64,000 nt of DNA from Marasmius tenuissimus (GCA_029532415.1 JAQOTA010000023.1:682001-746000); one strand, 5' to 3'; shown: positions 1 through 13,717, counted from the first letter of the stretch. Numbers and translations are program-made. Notes: generated by a model from the letters alone, not told the origin.

Positions 1-2131
1 CCCAACGGATTCACAGTCTGGTCACGTATCTCCAGGAACTACACGCGCAAGGACTTGCCAACTCCGACCATACGACTCTTCTCCTCAATACCTATACCAA
101 GCTCAAAGATGTCTCCCGCCTCGACAGCTTCATCAAAACGGAGTCTAAATCTCGGAAACAAGATTCCAATGTATCTAGTGAACACGATGCAGAAGAACTT
201 CCGTTTGATTTGGAAACTGCGATACGGGTGTGTCGCCAAGCTGGTTATTTCGATCATGCGGGATACCTTGCGAAAAAGTACGAACGACACGAGGAGTACC
301 TCAGAATACAAGTTGAGGATGCGGGGAGGTATAACGACGCTTTAGCATACCTCCGGAAACTAGGGGTCGATGCGGTGAGTACACTCGATGCCATTCAACG
401 TAGTTGAAACCAAATTAAAACCAAATTTCCAGGCCGAGAGCAATTTAGCACGATACGGACGTGCCCTTTTGTCTAACATGCCGGAAGAAACCACCCAGCT
501 GCTGATAGACCTCTGTGCATCCTCGGGCACAACACTCGAAGTCATCGACGCGAATTCCGAAGATACCCCCGCTGCTGCTGTGGGTAAATCTGTCCTTGGA
601 GCAGCGGCAACTGGAGGTGCATCCTACCTTTCCTATCTTTCTCTCAACCGTGGACAGACCTCCGATACTGCCACCATTCCCGCCCCTTCCATCAAAACCG
701 TCAAGGGAGACACATCGTCTACCCGAGATGAGACGAGTACGGTCAAGAACGGAGAAGTTGGGAGCATCACCGATACCCCTCTGTCTTCATCGCCACCGCC
801 CTCGGCTATCACCGCAGCAGCAGCACCAGCGGTGTTGGCCGCTTCGGGGCTGGCTGGGACGGCTGTGGGAACGTCTCGGCCCCCGAGAGTGCAGCCTGCG
901 AAGCGACTGAGTCCACGATTATACTTTGCGCATTTCGTGGATCACATGGTGCAGTTCGTTATCTTCCTCGAAACGGTCGCGTCGAGGAGATGGGGACAAA
1001 GTGTTGACGGGGAGAAGGAGCCGACTGAAGCTGTGGCACAATCACCCGTGGAGGGTGAGCAGGACGACGAAGACGAGGATAAGAAGGACCAGGTTGCGGT
1101 TTGGAATACGTTGTTGGAGCTATATCTGACGCTGCCCGGAATATCCGCCACTCCAACATCTCCTTCGCAAAGCGAGTCGGATTTGAGGGAGAAGGCGATT
1201 CGGGTCCTCAAGAGCAAGGCGTTGCCCTACGATCCTACGCACGCTCTGATGCTGTGCTCTACCCATGGATCTACGAAGGGACTGGTTTTGTTGTGGGAGA
1301 GATTGGGCATGTATGAGGATGTGCTGAGATTTTGGATGGATCGGGACAAGGAGGGAGAGCCGGAGGCGTCAGGTGAAGTCGTGCGATACTTGAGGATGTA
1401 TGGCTTGAATCATCCACATCTATATCCTCTGGTCCTGCGTTTCTTGACGTCATCGTCGGAGCTTCTCACGAAACACAAGGACGATGTAACGGAGGTCGTG
1501 GGTCATATCGATCGCGAGGGGATTCTACCACCACTCGGTGTCATACAGGTGTTGAGCAGGAATGGTGTGGCCAGCGTGGGATTAGTGAAGGAGTGGTTAA
1601 TACAGCGAATTAAGAAAGAGAGGGAGGAAATCCAAGCAGTGAGTTGTTTCCTACATTCACGACTGTTGACCATGCTAACCAAAATCTCTTCAGGATCAGG
1701 AATGGATCAATTCATACCGTCTTGAGAGTGCCGAAAAGCTCAAATTGGTCGACGAGTTGTCAGATTCCGAGCATCCCAAAACCTTTACGGTTACTCGCTG
1801 TTCCACTTGTGGTGCGCAGCTTGACCTCCCCAGCATCCATTTCATGTGCAATCACAGCTACCATCAACGGTATGTTATTCTGTCCCTCTTTTTGCTCGAA
1901 GCACTATTCAACCGGAACCCATATAGCTGCTTGACCGGGCAAGAGACTGAATGTCCCAAGTGTGCCCGAGAACACGGTGTTATTCGGGAAATCAGAAGGA
2001 ACAATGAGCTGCTTGCCGGCCAGCATGATGTCTTCGTGTCAGAGGTTCAAGAGGGTGGTTACAAGGCCGTCGCGGGGGCATTTAGTCGTGGCATCTTCAA
2101 CTCCTCGAGGGTGGAGGACACTGTTGCATAG
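1..2131 (+). CDS. VPS11: Vps11 (Pep5), vacuolar sorting RING protein, 3' part
   Basis: This is the C-terminal part of Vps11, a core subunit shared by the HOPS and CORVET tethering complexes that drive fusion at vacuoles and endosomes. The window opens inside the gene, and the reading frame enters at base 3. Introns lie at 375-432, 1639-1693 and 1870-1926. The last exons join into a RING-type zinc finger (CSTCGAQL, then CNHSYHQRCL, then CPKC) typical of the Vps11 C-terminus, and the part before it is alpha-solenoid-like (clathrin-repeat region). A low-complexity Ser/Ala/Pro stretch at about 570-890 interrupts the solenoid, which is common in fungal orthologues. The stop is TAG at 2129-2131. 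The N-terminal beta-propeller lies outside the window. The RING pattern and its position make the assignment strong. Confidence 0.9.
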
Positions 2132-2662
2132 TTTACTTATCCATTTGTCTAATTGAAGTTTTCATAGCTTGCGAGCAACAGTTATCGTTTTGAACTTCCT
2201 CTAACTCTACTATTTTTTGTGGCCAGCTGTCTTTGCTAGGGGCCCAGTAGTAAGGATTTGAGGCTCCTGTATGACTCGTCAACATGGCTGAATTTTACCG
2301 GGAGTTGGCAACGCTTTGGCCTTACGCCACCTGATCATCAGGATCTTATCTCAATCAGGGTGTGATCTTCGGCTATCAGCCCCGCTACCCCCGCGACGCG
2401 CCTCTTGCCAGGACTTCCATCTCCATCGACGCGTTATTCTCGTTTCTTTGCGCTGCCCTCAGCTTAAATTCAAGCCAGTATCCACGGAACCCTCGGGTCT
2501 ATGTGGAACATGGCCCGTGCGCTCAATTCCTAGCCAAACACTGACAAACACGCTTCTGGGGTATATCAACCTGCCCTCGAGCTAAAGGGGCCTCTCTGCA
2601 GCTCTGGTTTAAACCTTGTTGCCGTACATTAGTACACCCTAGCATACCTGTAGCTTCTCAGC

Positions 2663-2668
2663 TATATA
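2663..2668 (+). promoter_or_regulatory. Probable TATA box of copy A gene
   Basis: TATATA lies 55 bases upstream of the ATG at 2718 and is kept at the same place in the other two copies (19362-19367 and 47689-47694). It sits inside sequence that is nearly identical in all copies. Confidence 0.5.
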
Positions 2669-2717
2669 CTTGCGCTTTACCTACACCTACCTACAACCTA
2701 CGATACAGCTAGTCAGT

Positions 2718-3657
2718 ATGCTTAGTGCTACAGTTAGCTTTAGTGTATTGGGTAGTGGAGGATGGGGAGGAGTGGGGTCGTTGGCGGCGTTGGGAGATGT
2801 TGGAGAGGGCGTGTCGTTGGGCGATCTGTTGTCGAACAGTGCTGACGCTTTCACAGGTTCCTCGGGCGACAATGGCGACAAGGACGTCCAGCCCGACGTC
2901 CCGATGCTCGTCCTCACGACCCCAGACGAGGACGGTGCAGCGGTGAGCTCGACTTTGTCGTCTTCGATGCTCCCACAAACTGACCAACTCGCTCTTCTTG
3001 CAGGTGTACGACCTTCTAGGATCCGACGACGACGACGAGGAGGAGAGCGACTACGACAGCGACAGCGACAGCGAGTACGAGGACGACGAAGAGGACGACA
3101 TCGACGTGGACGACATTCTCGACTGCTACCTGGACGAGGAGGAGGACGAGGAGGGCGTCTCAGCCGCAGGACTCTGCGATGGGGTATGTCTCACATCCTC
3201 CATTTCACTTCTGTTTGCTAACCCTCTGCCCTAGTACGATGAAGACGCCGACTCTGACGAAGGACCTATCTTGGGCAGCAAGTGGCGTGCGATATTTGGC
3301 GACCTCGACTCTGGCGACGACCTCAAGGCCGACAACCTCAACAGCAACGACCTCAAGAGCGACAACGACAACCTCAAGAGCGACCTTGGCGACTTCTTCG
3401 ACTACCGACTGGACGACTACGCAAGAATGTACAACCCCGACGGCGACTCCGACTCCGACGAAGGACCTATCTTGGGCTGCAAGTGGCGCGCGACGTTTGG
3501 CGACCTCGACTCTGGCGACAACCTCCACGGCAACTTCGACTATCGATTGGACGACTACGCCGAAATGTACGACTCCGACTGCGACAACTCCGACGAGCTG
3601 GACGACGCCCCCATTCTCTCCGACGCGTGGAGAAAGGCCTTTGCGCTCGACGATTAG
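2718..3657 (+). CDS. Acidic repeat protein of unknown family, copy A
   Basis: I do not recognise the family. The model has three exons, 2718-2942, 3004-3183 and 3235-3657, joined by introns of 61 and 51 bases, both in phase 0, giving 275 residues. The first exon encodes a Gly/Ser/Leu-rich head (MLSATVSFSVLGSGGWGG) followed by an Asp-rich stretch. The second exon is extremely acidic, with runs of Asp and Glu. The third holds two copies of a module (DEGPILGxKWRAxFGDLDSGD, then YRLDDYAxMY), 67 codons apart, plus a partial third (APILSDAWRKAFALDD) at the C-terminus. Introns, exon phases and stop position are the same in copies B and C. The start at 2718 is the first ATG after the TATA box. Splice-like signals continue after the stop, suggesting introns in the 3' UTR. 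Confidence 0.75.
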
Positions 3658-3958
3658 GTTTGTGTCCTTCATTTCTCATCATATTCGCTCTTCTGACGTG
3701 TTTGTTTTTCCGCTCAGGACGGCTTCCCTCATCGGTGAGTATGCCGATGGTTCTTTCCGAGGGTCTGTCCTCGCATGCTTGTCGGATCATGGCTGGTCCG
3801 CGGCCTGGCGAGCATGAGGGGACATTCTCTTCCTTTGTGGGCTGACCTTTCCGCAGGTTTTAGAGTCCTCGCACAGCTGCAGAAAGGTACGTCTTTAGTT
3901 GAACTCGTGTGCATGAACAAGGGACTGAAAGGTTCTCGTGCAAGGTACCCTAAAGGCA

Positions 3959-3999
3959 CGGCCACCGCCAGACTTACCGGAACAGTCTGGCGGTGGCCG
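3959..3999 (+). repeat. GC-rich 16-bp hairpin downstream of copy A gene
   Basis: GGCCACCGCCAGACT and its exact complement AGTCTGGCGGTGGCC flank a 9-base loop (TACCGGAAC), and one more C-G pair closes the stem. The hairpin falls inside a possible 3' UTR intron (about 3887-4083) and is present in all three copies of the repeat. Confidence 0.85.
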
Positions 4000-4180
4000 G
4001 CGGGTGAGCGAGGTGAGAGTACTCTTAGCCTGACCAAGTTCTCCGAGCTGATTTGTCCCACACTTTTTCGTATTCATAGACAGGGTTACACCTGCAGGCG
4101 GCCCAACTTATCCGAAGGTGAGAATTCATTCTGTACTGAGTCCAAGCTGGGTTGTTGACCACCATTTTCTTCTTATGCTA

Positions 4181-4529
4181 TTTTCTCGGACCTGCGTCGG
4201 GGATCGAGAGATGTCTGTATTTATTGGTTGTACAACGTATAGTGTAGATATTGAGTTTATACCAGCACATAATACTACACGACGCTCATGATTGGTGCCC
4301 AACAGTTGACGACCATCGTGAAAAGCTGCCTAAGTTAATTCGCCATTTCTCGGACTGTTTCGCTGTGCGGACACCTCGACCATCCACCGCAATCGAGGTT
4401 CGTTGTGACTGGTTTGAGATGGGTAGCCAAACAAACTGGCTATGAATGGACGCCGCAACAACACCAAGTCTGTTCATGTGCGTCTGGATTGGACGCGACG
4501 CTTGTATCATTTTTCACGCTCAGCAGAGT
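4181..4529. other. Spacer, nothing recognised
   Basis: This lies between the fading end of repeat copy A and the stop codon of the RNA cyclase gene. It is probably the 3' UTR of the cyclase transcript. No coding or RNA gene was recognised. Confidence 0.4.
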
Positions 4530-5879
<1,350 letters not shown>

Positions 5880-6131
5880 TCAGAGTCATAAATAATCGAC
5901 AAGACGGCTCAGGCTGCGTGGGAGTTTGGCCTATAAGCTTACATAAGCACCCTTCAACATCGTCAGCGTCCTTTCTTTGCTCGTCGTCGTCCACGTCGTG
6001 CTCGGGTCGTTCCTCGTCGCTACTGAAAACGGTTCCTCGACGATTTGCCTGACACGATTGGGCCCTCAAAAGCAGCAGCGGTTGGTCCTGCGCGGCGCTC
6101 GTTGACCCCATCTTCGAGGTCTCCCTCGCAT

Positions 6132-9100
6132 ATGGACAACGCCCCAAATTCCACCAACATCCACACCATCGTCAAGGCTCAAATCGTATTCCTCCTCTCT
6201 ACCCTCACAGAAGACAATTTTGAACGCAACCAACAAGAGATTCGGTCTCTCTCAGAGCAGCATGGCGTAGAGACCTATCTGCACTTCATTCGTCGCCTCA
6301 TTGTCCATTCCCAGTCTAGCTCATCCTCCAACCTTACATTTCGACTTTTGACACAGGAAGTCCAGCGTATATCTCGCGATCCTCTCCTCGCTGACCGTTT
6401 CCGTGACGGTCTCGACAAGGGTGAAGGAGAAGTTTTCAGGCATTTTGATCTCGTCCGATTTCTCGATCGCGTGTCGCTTCACCCACTCGAGCGGCTCGTT
6501 CTCGCCGCTTCAATTGCAGTCGGGTCGTCGAGAAAGGACCTCGCCACGCAGGCAACTTCCATTGTTCAGAACGCCAACGAGTTCGAGAACGCCATCCTCA
6601 GCCTCTGCCATAATCCTTCATTCGACCACGCAGACCTCTCACCGCACCAGGTGTCAAAACTCATGTCAAACCTCCTTTCAGACCCCCCTCTAGAGGCACC
6701 AATTCTCGACCAGTCTCAGCGTCAGGCTCTCATTGCGGCGGCACAGGCGAAGTATGGTCAGGAAACGGTTGCACCCATTCTCCAGCGCATTTTCACTACC
6801 TTGAGGTACGTCCCATCTTCTGGCCCCTTCGACCTCGCTCTGAACTATCTCTCTCAGTTTACCCCCTGGAACGACCTTGGTCCAAGCTCTTCTTCAACTC
6901 GGACCAGACATCACGAACGACCCAGATGTCGTACGCGCACTTTTCGTCCGCTTCGGGATCTCAGACTCGAACCCCCCACGAGATGAACAAGTGATTGAAA
7001 TCATCTCCACGCTCAGCCGAAAAGCCACAGAAGGCGCCACATTGTGCGATGTTCCTGCATTGATTCGTGCCTTCAGCAGTTTCGTGAGTGCTTGACACCT
7101 AAGCCTGCCATGATTCGAAAGCTCACACGGCTATTTCTTTCCAGCATTCGTCCATCAACTGGGCGAATGTCATTCAGTCATTCGACCAGCCAGACCGGCA
7201 TGGCGTTGACACCGCTACCCTCAAACTCCTCATTGCCATCCTCCTCAACAGCCCTCGCGATGCCGAATCTCACGCAGTGACCGGCTTTTGGTCAATTTGG
7301 GACAACGCCCTCTACCAACTCCGCCTCCTTGATGCCCTCCTATCACTTCCCGCCGACACCTTTAATTTTGTTCATCTTCCCGGTCAACGAATCGTCACTC
7401 TTGATGACGTAGTAATTGCCAGCCCAACGATCAAATCCCTGGCAGCAAATGTCCAAGGTCACACATGGAACTCGCTGGACCTTTTCCAGGTCTTGGTCCG
7501 TATGGCAGACTCTGAATCGTCCGAGATCCAGAATGTGGTGCGGGATATGTTGGATAAAGCCATCAAGATCAGTGCGGAATTAGTGCATATGGGACTGCTA
7601 CAGGTTCCGGTGCGTCTTCAGTCCTCCTTTCTGCTTTTCTTTATCACTCATTGATAACGATAGGATGCACCTTGGAATGAAATCCGCCTGGAATACTCCA
7701 GAAAACTTTTGGCTATGTTCCTAGCTGGCCATACCAATCATCAACTCGTCTTCATGAGGATCTGGCAGGTGGATCCCACATACCTCTCGAACGCGTTTCG
7801 TGACTTCTACGAGGAGAACCAATTGAACATCACGCGTATACTGGATGTAGCACAGGATCTCAAGGTGCGTGACACATAGATTGACCTCAGTACCCTTTCT
7901 CAATCACATATTTAGATTCTCGAGTCCTTACTCGACGTCAGGCCGTTTGCATTCGCTCTCGATCTCGCTTCGCTTGCTTCTCGCAGAGAGTATCTAAATC
8001 TTGACAAGTGGTTGATGGACAATGTCACGGCACATGGAGGAGAATTCCTGCACGCGGTTCTCATGTTTCTCGAAGAAAAGATGCAAGTCGAGAAGACGAT
8101 GCGCATCGCTGATCCACAGCCTGAAAGCCGGACGATGTCTCTTGGAGTCACGACTATCACCATCATCCTGCGTATGTTGAGGGCAAAGTGAGTCAATACA
8201 TAGGAAAGGAACAGTTCGAGCAACGCACTGACCTATTTTTGTCCCGCAGCCAAGGCTTGATGCCAGAAGGCGACCAGCCGTTTTGGAACGACGTCAAAAA
8301 TCATTGCCTCCAGGTCTATCCACGATTGATGAGCATGCTGCCCAACTCCGATCTTGAACCTGGCTACACTGTCGTCAGTTACTCGACCGAAATCGAGACC
8401 GAAGTCGACAGCATATACCGGCAGATGTACGACGAAAGCACTTCTATCGATGAAGTCATCACCCTCTTACAGCGAAGCAAGGAATCCACCAGCCCCCGAG
8501 ATCATGAAATCCTTGCTTGCATGCTCCACTTCCTTTTCGACGAGTACAAATTTTTCCAATCCTCCTACCCCATGCGAGAGCTCCTGATGACTGGGTACCT
8601 TTTCGGGCAGCTTATTCAACATAAGCTCATCGAGTATATCCCTTTGGGTATCGCGATCAGATACATCTTGGATGCCCTCGATTGCCCTTCTGAAACGAAC
8701 CTGTTCAAGTTCGGATTACAGGCACTATCGCAATTCGAGTCTAGGTTGCAGGAATGGCGTCCCCTGTGTGAGGCTCTGGCTAGAAATGCTAACCTTGCCG
8801 ACGCACGTCCAGACCTTTCAGCGGCTTTGCAACGGCACTTGGCGTCCACTGCTGACGGTCCGCTCAATGTGCGATCTGCCGTTCTGCCTGCTGAAACAGT
8901 GTCGCCAGTTTTCACTGCGATTCAACCAGAACCAGTGGAAGGCGACATTGAGCAACCACCGGAGGAGCTTTCCGACAAGATCCTGTTCATCATCAACAAC
9001 CTTGCCCCCAGTAATTTCGACGCCAAATTGACAGAAATGAAGGATCTATTCGTGGATGAATACGCTCGGTGGTTCGCAAACTATCTTGTGGACCAGCGAA

Positions 9101-12100
9101 TCAGCACCGAACCCAACAACCATTCCCTTTACCTCCGTTTCCTCGACGCGCTCAATCGAAAGGCGGTCGACGAATTCATACTCCACGAGACTTACGTCAA
9201 GTCGATGAACCTCCTCAACTCCGAGCGGGCTATGAACTTGGGTACGGAACGAACAATGTTGAAGAACGTCGGAGGTTGGCTGGGCTCGATTACCTTGGCA
9301 CGAGACCAGCCTATCAAGCACAAAAACCTATCGTTCAAGGACTTGCTCATTGAAGGGTATGATGCCGGTAGAACAACCGTCGCTATTCCTTTTGTGTGCA
9401 AGGTTCTCGAAGCCGGGTCTCGGTCGAGGGTTTTCCGACCCCCTAATCCCTGGCTCATGGCGGTCATGAGCATTCTCGCTGAGCTCTACTTCTTCGCCGA
9501 GCTCAAGCTCAATTACAAGTTCGAGATCGAAGTCCTTTGCACCAGCCTCGATATCGACTTGGATACGATCGAACCCAGCGTGGTCTTGAGGAACAGGCCC
9601 ACTATCGACAACCTGGCTGGACCTCCTCTACCGGAATATGTCGAGGATATCAACTCCTTACCGATGGGCAGCTATGACCCCGCTTCCACGCAGCACCTTT
9701 CCCAGAGCGATTCTCAGCAGGTCTTGGGATTAGCTACGAGCGCTGCTGACCCCACGACAGAGCTGGGTCCTCTCATCGAGTCCATCCTGAACAATCTGGA
9801 GAGGAGTGTTCAGATCAACCGACAGCTTGCACCGCTGGACACGAACCACTCCTTCAGGAGGGCCATACAATTTGCAGCTTATCGTGCTGTCCGCGATATC
9901 ATCTCTCCGGTGGTGGAGAGGTCTGTCACGATCGCGGGTATTTCGACCAGAGAGCTGGTCGCAAAGGACTTTGCAACAGAGGCTCACGATGACAAACTGA
10001 GGAAAGCGGCCCATTCGATGGCGCAGAAGCTTGCAGGTAGTTTGGCGTTGGTCACTTGCAAGGAACCTTTGAAGGTTAGCCTTGCGTCGAATATCCGGAC
10101 AATGTTGCTGGACCACGGCTTCCCAGAGGTGAGCACCACACAGATGGATACCTATCTACTCCCAAGAGACTGACGTTTTCCTTTAGGCAGCACAACAACC
10201 CAACTTGGTTGAGATCCTGGTGTCCGATAATCTCGAGCTTGCCTGTGCTGCTATCGAGAAGGCTGCGATGGAACGTGCCGTATCTGACGTAGATGAAGGA
10301 TTCGCGGCTGCCTACGAAGCACGTCGGCGCCATCGCGAGGTAAGGATACTCCGTTTCTTTCCACAATCTGCTGCTCATTTCCTTTTCGCGACGTAGACTC
10401 GTCCTGGTCAGACGTATTGGGATTCGACTGCTCCGCCTTCCACTTTTGCTATGTCACTTCCCGACCCTCTGCGAATCAAAGGGTCCGGCGTCCAGCCCAT
10501 TCAGGCAGCTGTGTACGAAGCGTTTGGTAAGTGGTTCGCTGAAGTGCACGTCATATGGGTTCGTTGATTGTCCCTCTCTTCAAGGTCCTCGCAAAGACAA
10601 TATCCATAGCCTCAACATGTTGAGTGCCAGCAGACCCGGGTCGACTATGCCGATCCATATGCCTGGCATCTACACCCCTTCTCCCGCACCTCCCGAAAGT
10701 TTAGATCCTACCCTAAATCATCAGGAAGCTGTAGAGAGATTCCAAGTCATGGTTCGCGATCTCGAAGCACTCGTCACTCAGCTGCCGACACCATCGTTGG
10801 CTCAGTTGCCTGCCAACCACGATGTCCGGTTCCTCGTTCGGAACATCTTGACGCTGGCTGACAGTGCTGGCGACCGTAGTCGCACGCCGCTCCAAATGTC
10901 TCAGAAGATTGTTCAGCTACTGTACAAGACTCCGACCAACCTCGGACGAGAGGTCTTCGTAGCCCTCCTCGAAAACCTCTGCCAAGCCTTCGACGAGGTT
11001 GCGAAAGAGGCAATTACTTGGCTCCTCTATGCTGAGGACGAGGTGAGCTCACCATTGACTTTGCGTGCGTCGTCTCGGCTTGCTGAGTTATGATTTTTAG
11101 CGAAAATGGAACATCCCTGTCACCTTCACTCTCTTGAGAGCCCAGTTGATCACTATCGCGCCGTTGGACCAGCAGCTGGCGAAGATGCTTTTCATGAACC
11201 CCCGACCCAACCTCATGGACTACGTTGCAGGACTGATTAGGGAATGCTTGACGAGCGAGCCCCCCGTCGCCACTCAAAGCCAGTTCACATTCACAATTGA
11301 TGTGCTCAGCACCCTCGTGAATAATGGCAAAGCAAACGAAGAGTGAGTGTTTACATTTTATGTATTCCATAGTGCCTCTTCTAATAAGCTCAACAGGGTT
11401 AACAAGCTGATTGACGATCTACGAGGCGTGCGACGCGAAGCCCCGCGCCAGGCGTCAACAAAGCCCGGGCTGGAAGGAATCAAGGAGAAATTGTTCTTGA
11501 ACTTCCAAGGCTGGGTTGCCATCTACCAGCGCTCTCACACACCAGAGAAGAACTTCGTCGCCTATGTCACCCAGCTCACCCGACTTGGCTTCGGAAAGGA
11601 GGATGAGGTTTCGCTGCTCTTTTTCCGTGTCTGCGCCGAGTCGAGCGTCGATCATTACATGAAGTGCATGAACTCTGGAAACTACGCAAATGCGTTCATC
11701 CAGTTAGACGCTATGTCCAGGCTGATAGTGCTTATGATCAAGTACCACGGTGATGCCTCGGGCCATAATGAGCAGATGAAGGTCCATTACCTGACGAAGA
11801 TATTGTCAATCTTTGTTCTCGTTTTGGCCAACCTTCACGAGGAACAGGGTCCCCAATTCCAGCAGAAGCCATTCTTCCGGTTCTTTTCCAGCCTGATCAA
11901 CGATTTCCACGCGATCGAGTCCAGCCTTGGGTCTGCTTACTTCCAACTGTTGATCTGTATCAGGTACCATCTCTTTTATCCTTCCGCGAAAGATAATCAT
12001 TTCAACTTTGTGTTTATAGTGATGCGTTCAGCTCCCTACAGCCGACCCATTTCCCAGGCTTCTCGTTCTCCTGGATGTGTTTGATCTCCCATCGCTTGTT

Positions 12101-13174
12101 CATGCCCAAGCTGCTACTTTCGGACAACCGGGAGGTATGTGTTTTCTTGGTTGAACGCTCCAACTTCACTCACATCGTTTCGTCAGGGATGGTCCGCTTT
12201 CCACAAGCTCTTGCTTTCCCTTTTCAAGTTCTTGGCCCCCTTCCTGAAGGATGCCGATCTCCAACCTGCCGCTCGAGATCTTTATCGAGGCTCCCTACGC
12301 CTTCTCCTTGTACTCCTGCACGACTTCCCAGAATTCCTGAGTGAATATTATTTCACTCTGTGCGATGCTATCCCTGCCCGTTGCATCCAACTCCGAAACA
12401 TCGTCCTCAGCGCGTTCCCCCGTACCCTCGTACTGCCCGACCCCCACCTTCGCCACGTGTCATTGGATTCCATTCCAGAAATGGGACCCATTCCCCTCAT
12501 TCTGTCCGATTTCACATCAAGTCTAAAGAACTCCGGTATCAGCGGGAATCTCGACCAGTACCTCCTCAACCGAGGCTCGCCTTCTTTCCTTGCGTCGCTC
12601 AAGGAGAAGCTGTACTACACATCCCCGGCCGAGGGAGCTACCGACAGCTACAACCTATCATTGATCAATTGCCTCGTGATGTATATTGGCGTGTCCTCCG
12701 TCGCCCAGGCTAAAGCCAAGAACGGGACTTCAGTCTTCATCCCAACTGAACCGGGTGTAGTGGCCCTACAATATCTGGCCACGAATCTGGACGTCGAAGG
12801 TATGTGCTGAGCGATTTACACTTACAAGTCTCTCACCGGAACTTTCTGTAGGTCAACATCATCTCCTTAGCGCGATTGTCCTCCATCTCCGGTACCCTAA
12901 CGCACACACTCATTGGTTCAGCTCACTTCTCCTTCACCTCTTCATAGAGGTCAAGGATGACGTGTTCAGGGAAATTATGACGAAGGTGTTGCTCGAAAGG
13001 TTCATCGTCCACCGTCCACACCCGTGGGGTGCATTGGTGACTTTTATCGAGTTGCTAAGGAATCCAAAATACGACTTCTGGAGTAAGGAATTCATCAGGA
13101 TCGCTCCTGAGGTAACGATGCTCCTCGAAAGTGTAAGGCTCGGCTTCAATTTGCGTGTCGCGGAAGATATCTAA
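6132..13174 (+). CDS. NOT1: CCR4-NOT complex scaffold subunit Not1
   Basis: Not1 is the scaffold of the CCR4-NOT deadenylase, which shortens mRNA poly(A) tails and represses transcripts in cytoplasm and nucleus. The gene has about a dozen introns of 50-70 bases (the first at 6806-6857) and encodes about 2,100 residues, like yeast Not1. In order: N-terminal HEAT repeats (to about 8.9 kb); the MIF4G domain that binds the Caf1 nuclease (about 8960-9590, from LSDKILFIINNLAPSNFDAK); the DUF3819 domain that binds Caf40 (about 9790-10330); a middle helical region; and the C-terminal Not1 domain that binds Not2/Not5 (about 11.4-13.17 kb), with FPEFLSEYHF-like and LRNIVLSAFP motifs. The chosen ATG gives MDNAPNSTNIHTI; an in-frame ATG at 6045 would add 29 residues. 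The stop is TAA at 13172-13174. Confidence 0.95.
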
Positions 13175-13717
13175 GTTGAAGGTGTTATACAGGTTGCGAC
13201 TTCAATCTTCCAACAATAGACGGCGTTGACTTTCCCGTGACCCCCTGTTTGCTTTCTGTCTTTTTCTTTTCTTCCTCTCTAGTTTATTGTCCTTTTGCTA
13301 TCTGCACATATATCTCCTCGTTTATCTGGGTTTAAACTCTCCTCCTTACTGCATTGTGTATTGTAACACTAGTTCGCCGTTTCAAGCGTTGAAAGGTGTA
13401 CCAATGATTTTTCTCTACTCAACTCAACTCAACGATGTGTGAATTATGACAATACCGAAGAGAAAGATATCGTTTCTAAGTTTTTTCGTAAGTTTGTTCA
13501 TGATCAGTCAGTTCCCGAATACGCAACTCCCGCCGGGACCAATGAGAATATGAGAGGATAAGCGGGATTTGAGAGGATTTGAAGTAGCTGACAGCCGCTT
13601 TCACCTCGGTTAGTCACGTCCGTGGCCTCGGACGAGATCCACAAGGGCTCACATCCTAAAATCCCTTATAGTGGTCCACGGTCAGGCATATGTGTATGCA
13701 ACTGCCTTTTTGGTCTT
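13175..13717. other. Intergenic region between NOT1 and dioxygenase
   Basis: It holds the NOT1 3' UTR and the promoter of the dioxygenase. A short CTCAA tandem repeat (three units) lies near 13418-13433. No gene was recognised. Confidence 0.4.

Larger units (their letters stand above)
2260..4180 (+). repeat. Dispersed 1.9 kb gene-bearing repeat, copy A
   Basis: First of three copies (with 17845-19788 on the minus strand and 47278-49205 on the plus strand). Shared sequence begins near GAGGCTCCTGTA, runs through a conserved upstream region of about 450 bp, a TATA box, a three-exon gene, and a downstream zone with splice-like signals and a GC-rich hairpin, then fades after GAAGGTGAGAA. No terminal inverted repeats or target-site duplications could be seen at the edges. 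The three copies are about 1.92-1.94 kb long. The ends are set by eye and could move by tens of bases. Confidence 0.85.

Noticed and set aside
2362..2544. A 60-codon upstream frame conserved in copies A and C
   Set aside because: It begins with GTG, not ATG, and the frame is not kept in copy B, so it is unlikely to be translated.
3205..3672. Long Val-rich frame antisense to the acidic gene (also at 18493-18831 and 48241-48690)
   Set aside because: It is the mirror image of Asp (GAC/GTC) codon runs on the coding strand and has no splice or start support.
2260..4180. Reading the dispersed repeat as a Helitron because of its 3' hairpin
   Set aside because: Helitrons end in CTRR about ten bases after the hairpin. 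Here homology continues for over 100 bases after it with no such end, and no TC start is evident.
2260..4180. Reading the dispersed repeat as a TIR transposon or LTR element
   Set aside because: The two ends of each copy are not inverted or direct repeats of each other, no target duplication was found, and no transposase or reverse transcriptase motif is present.
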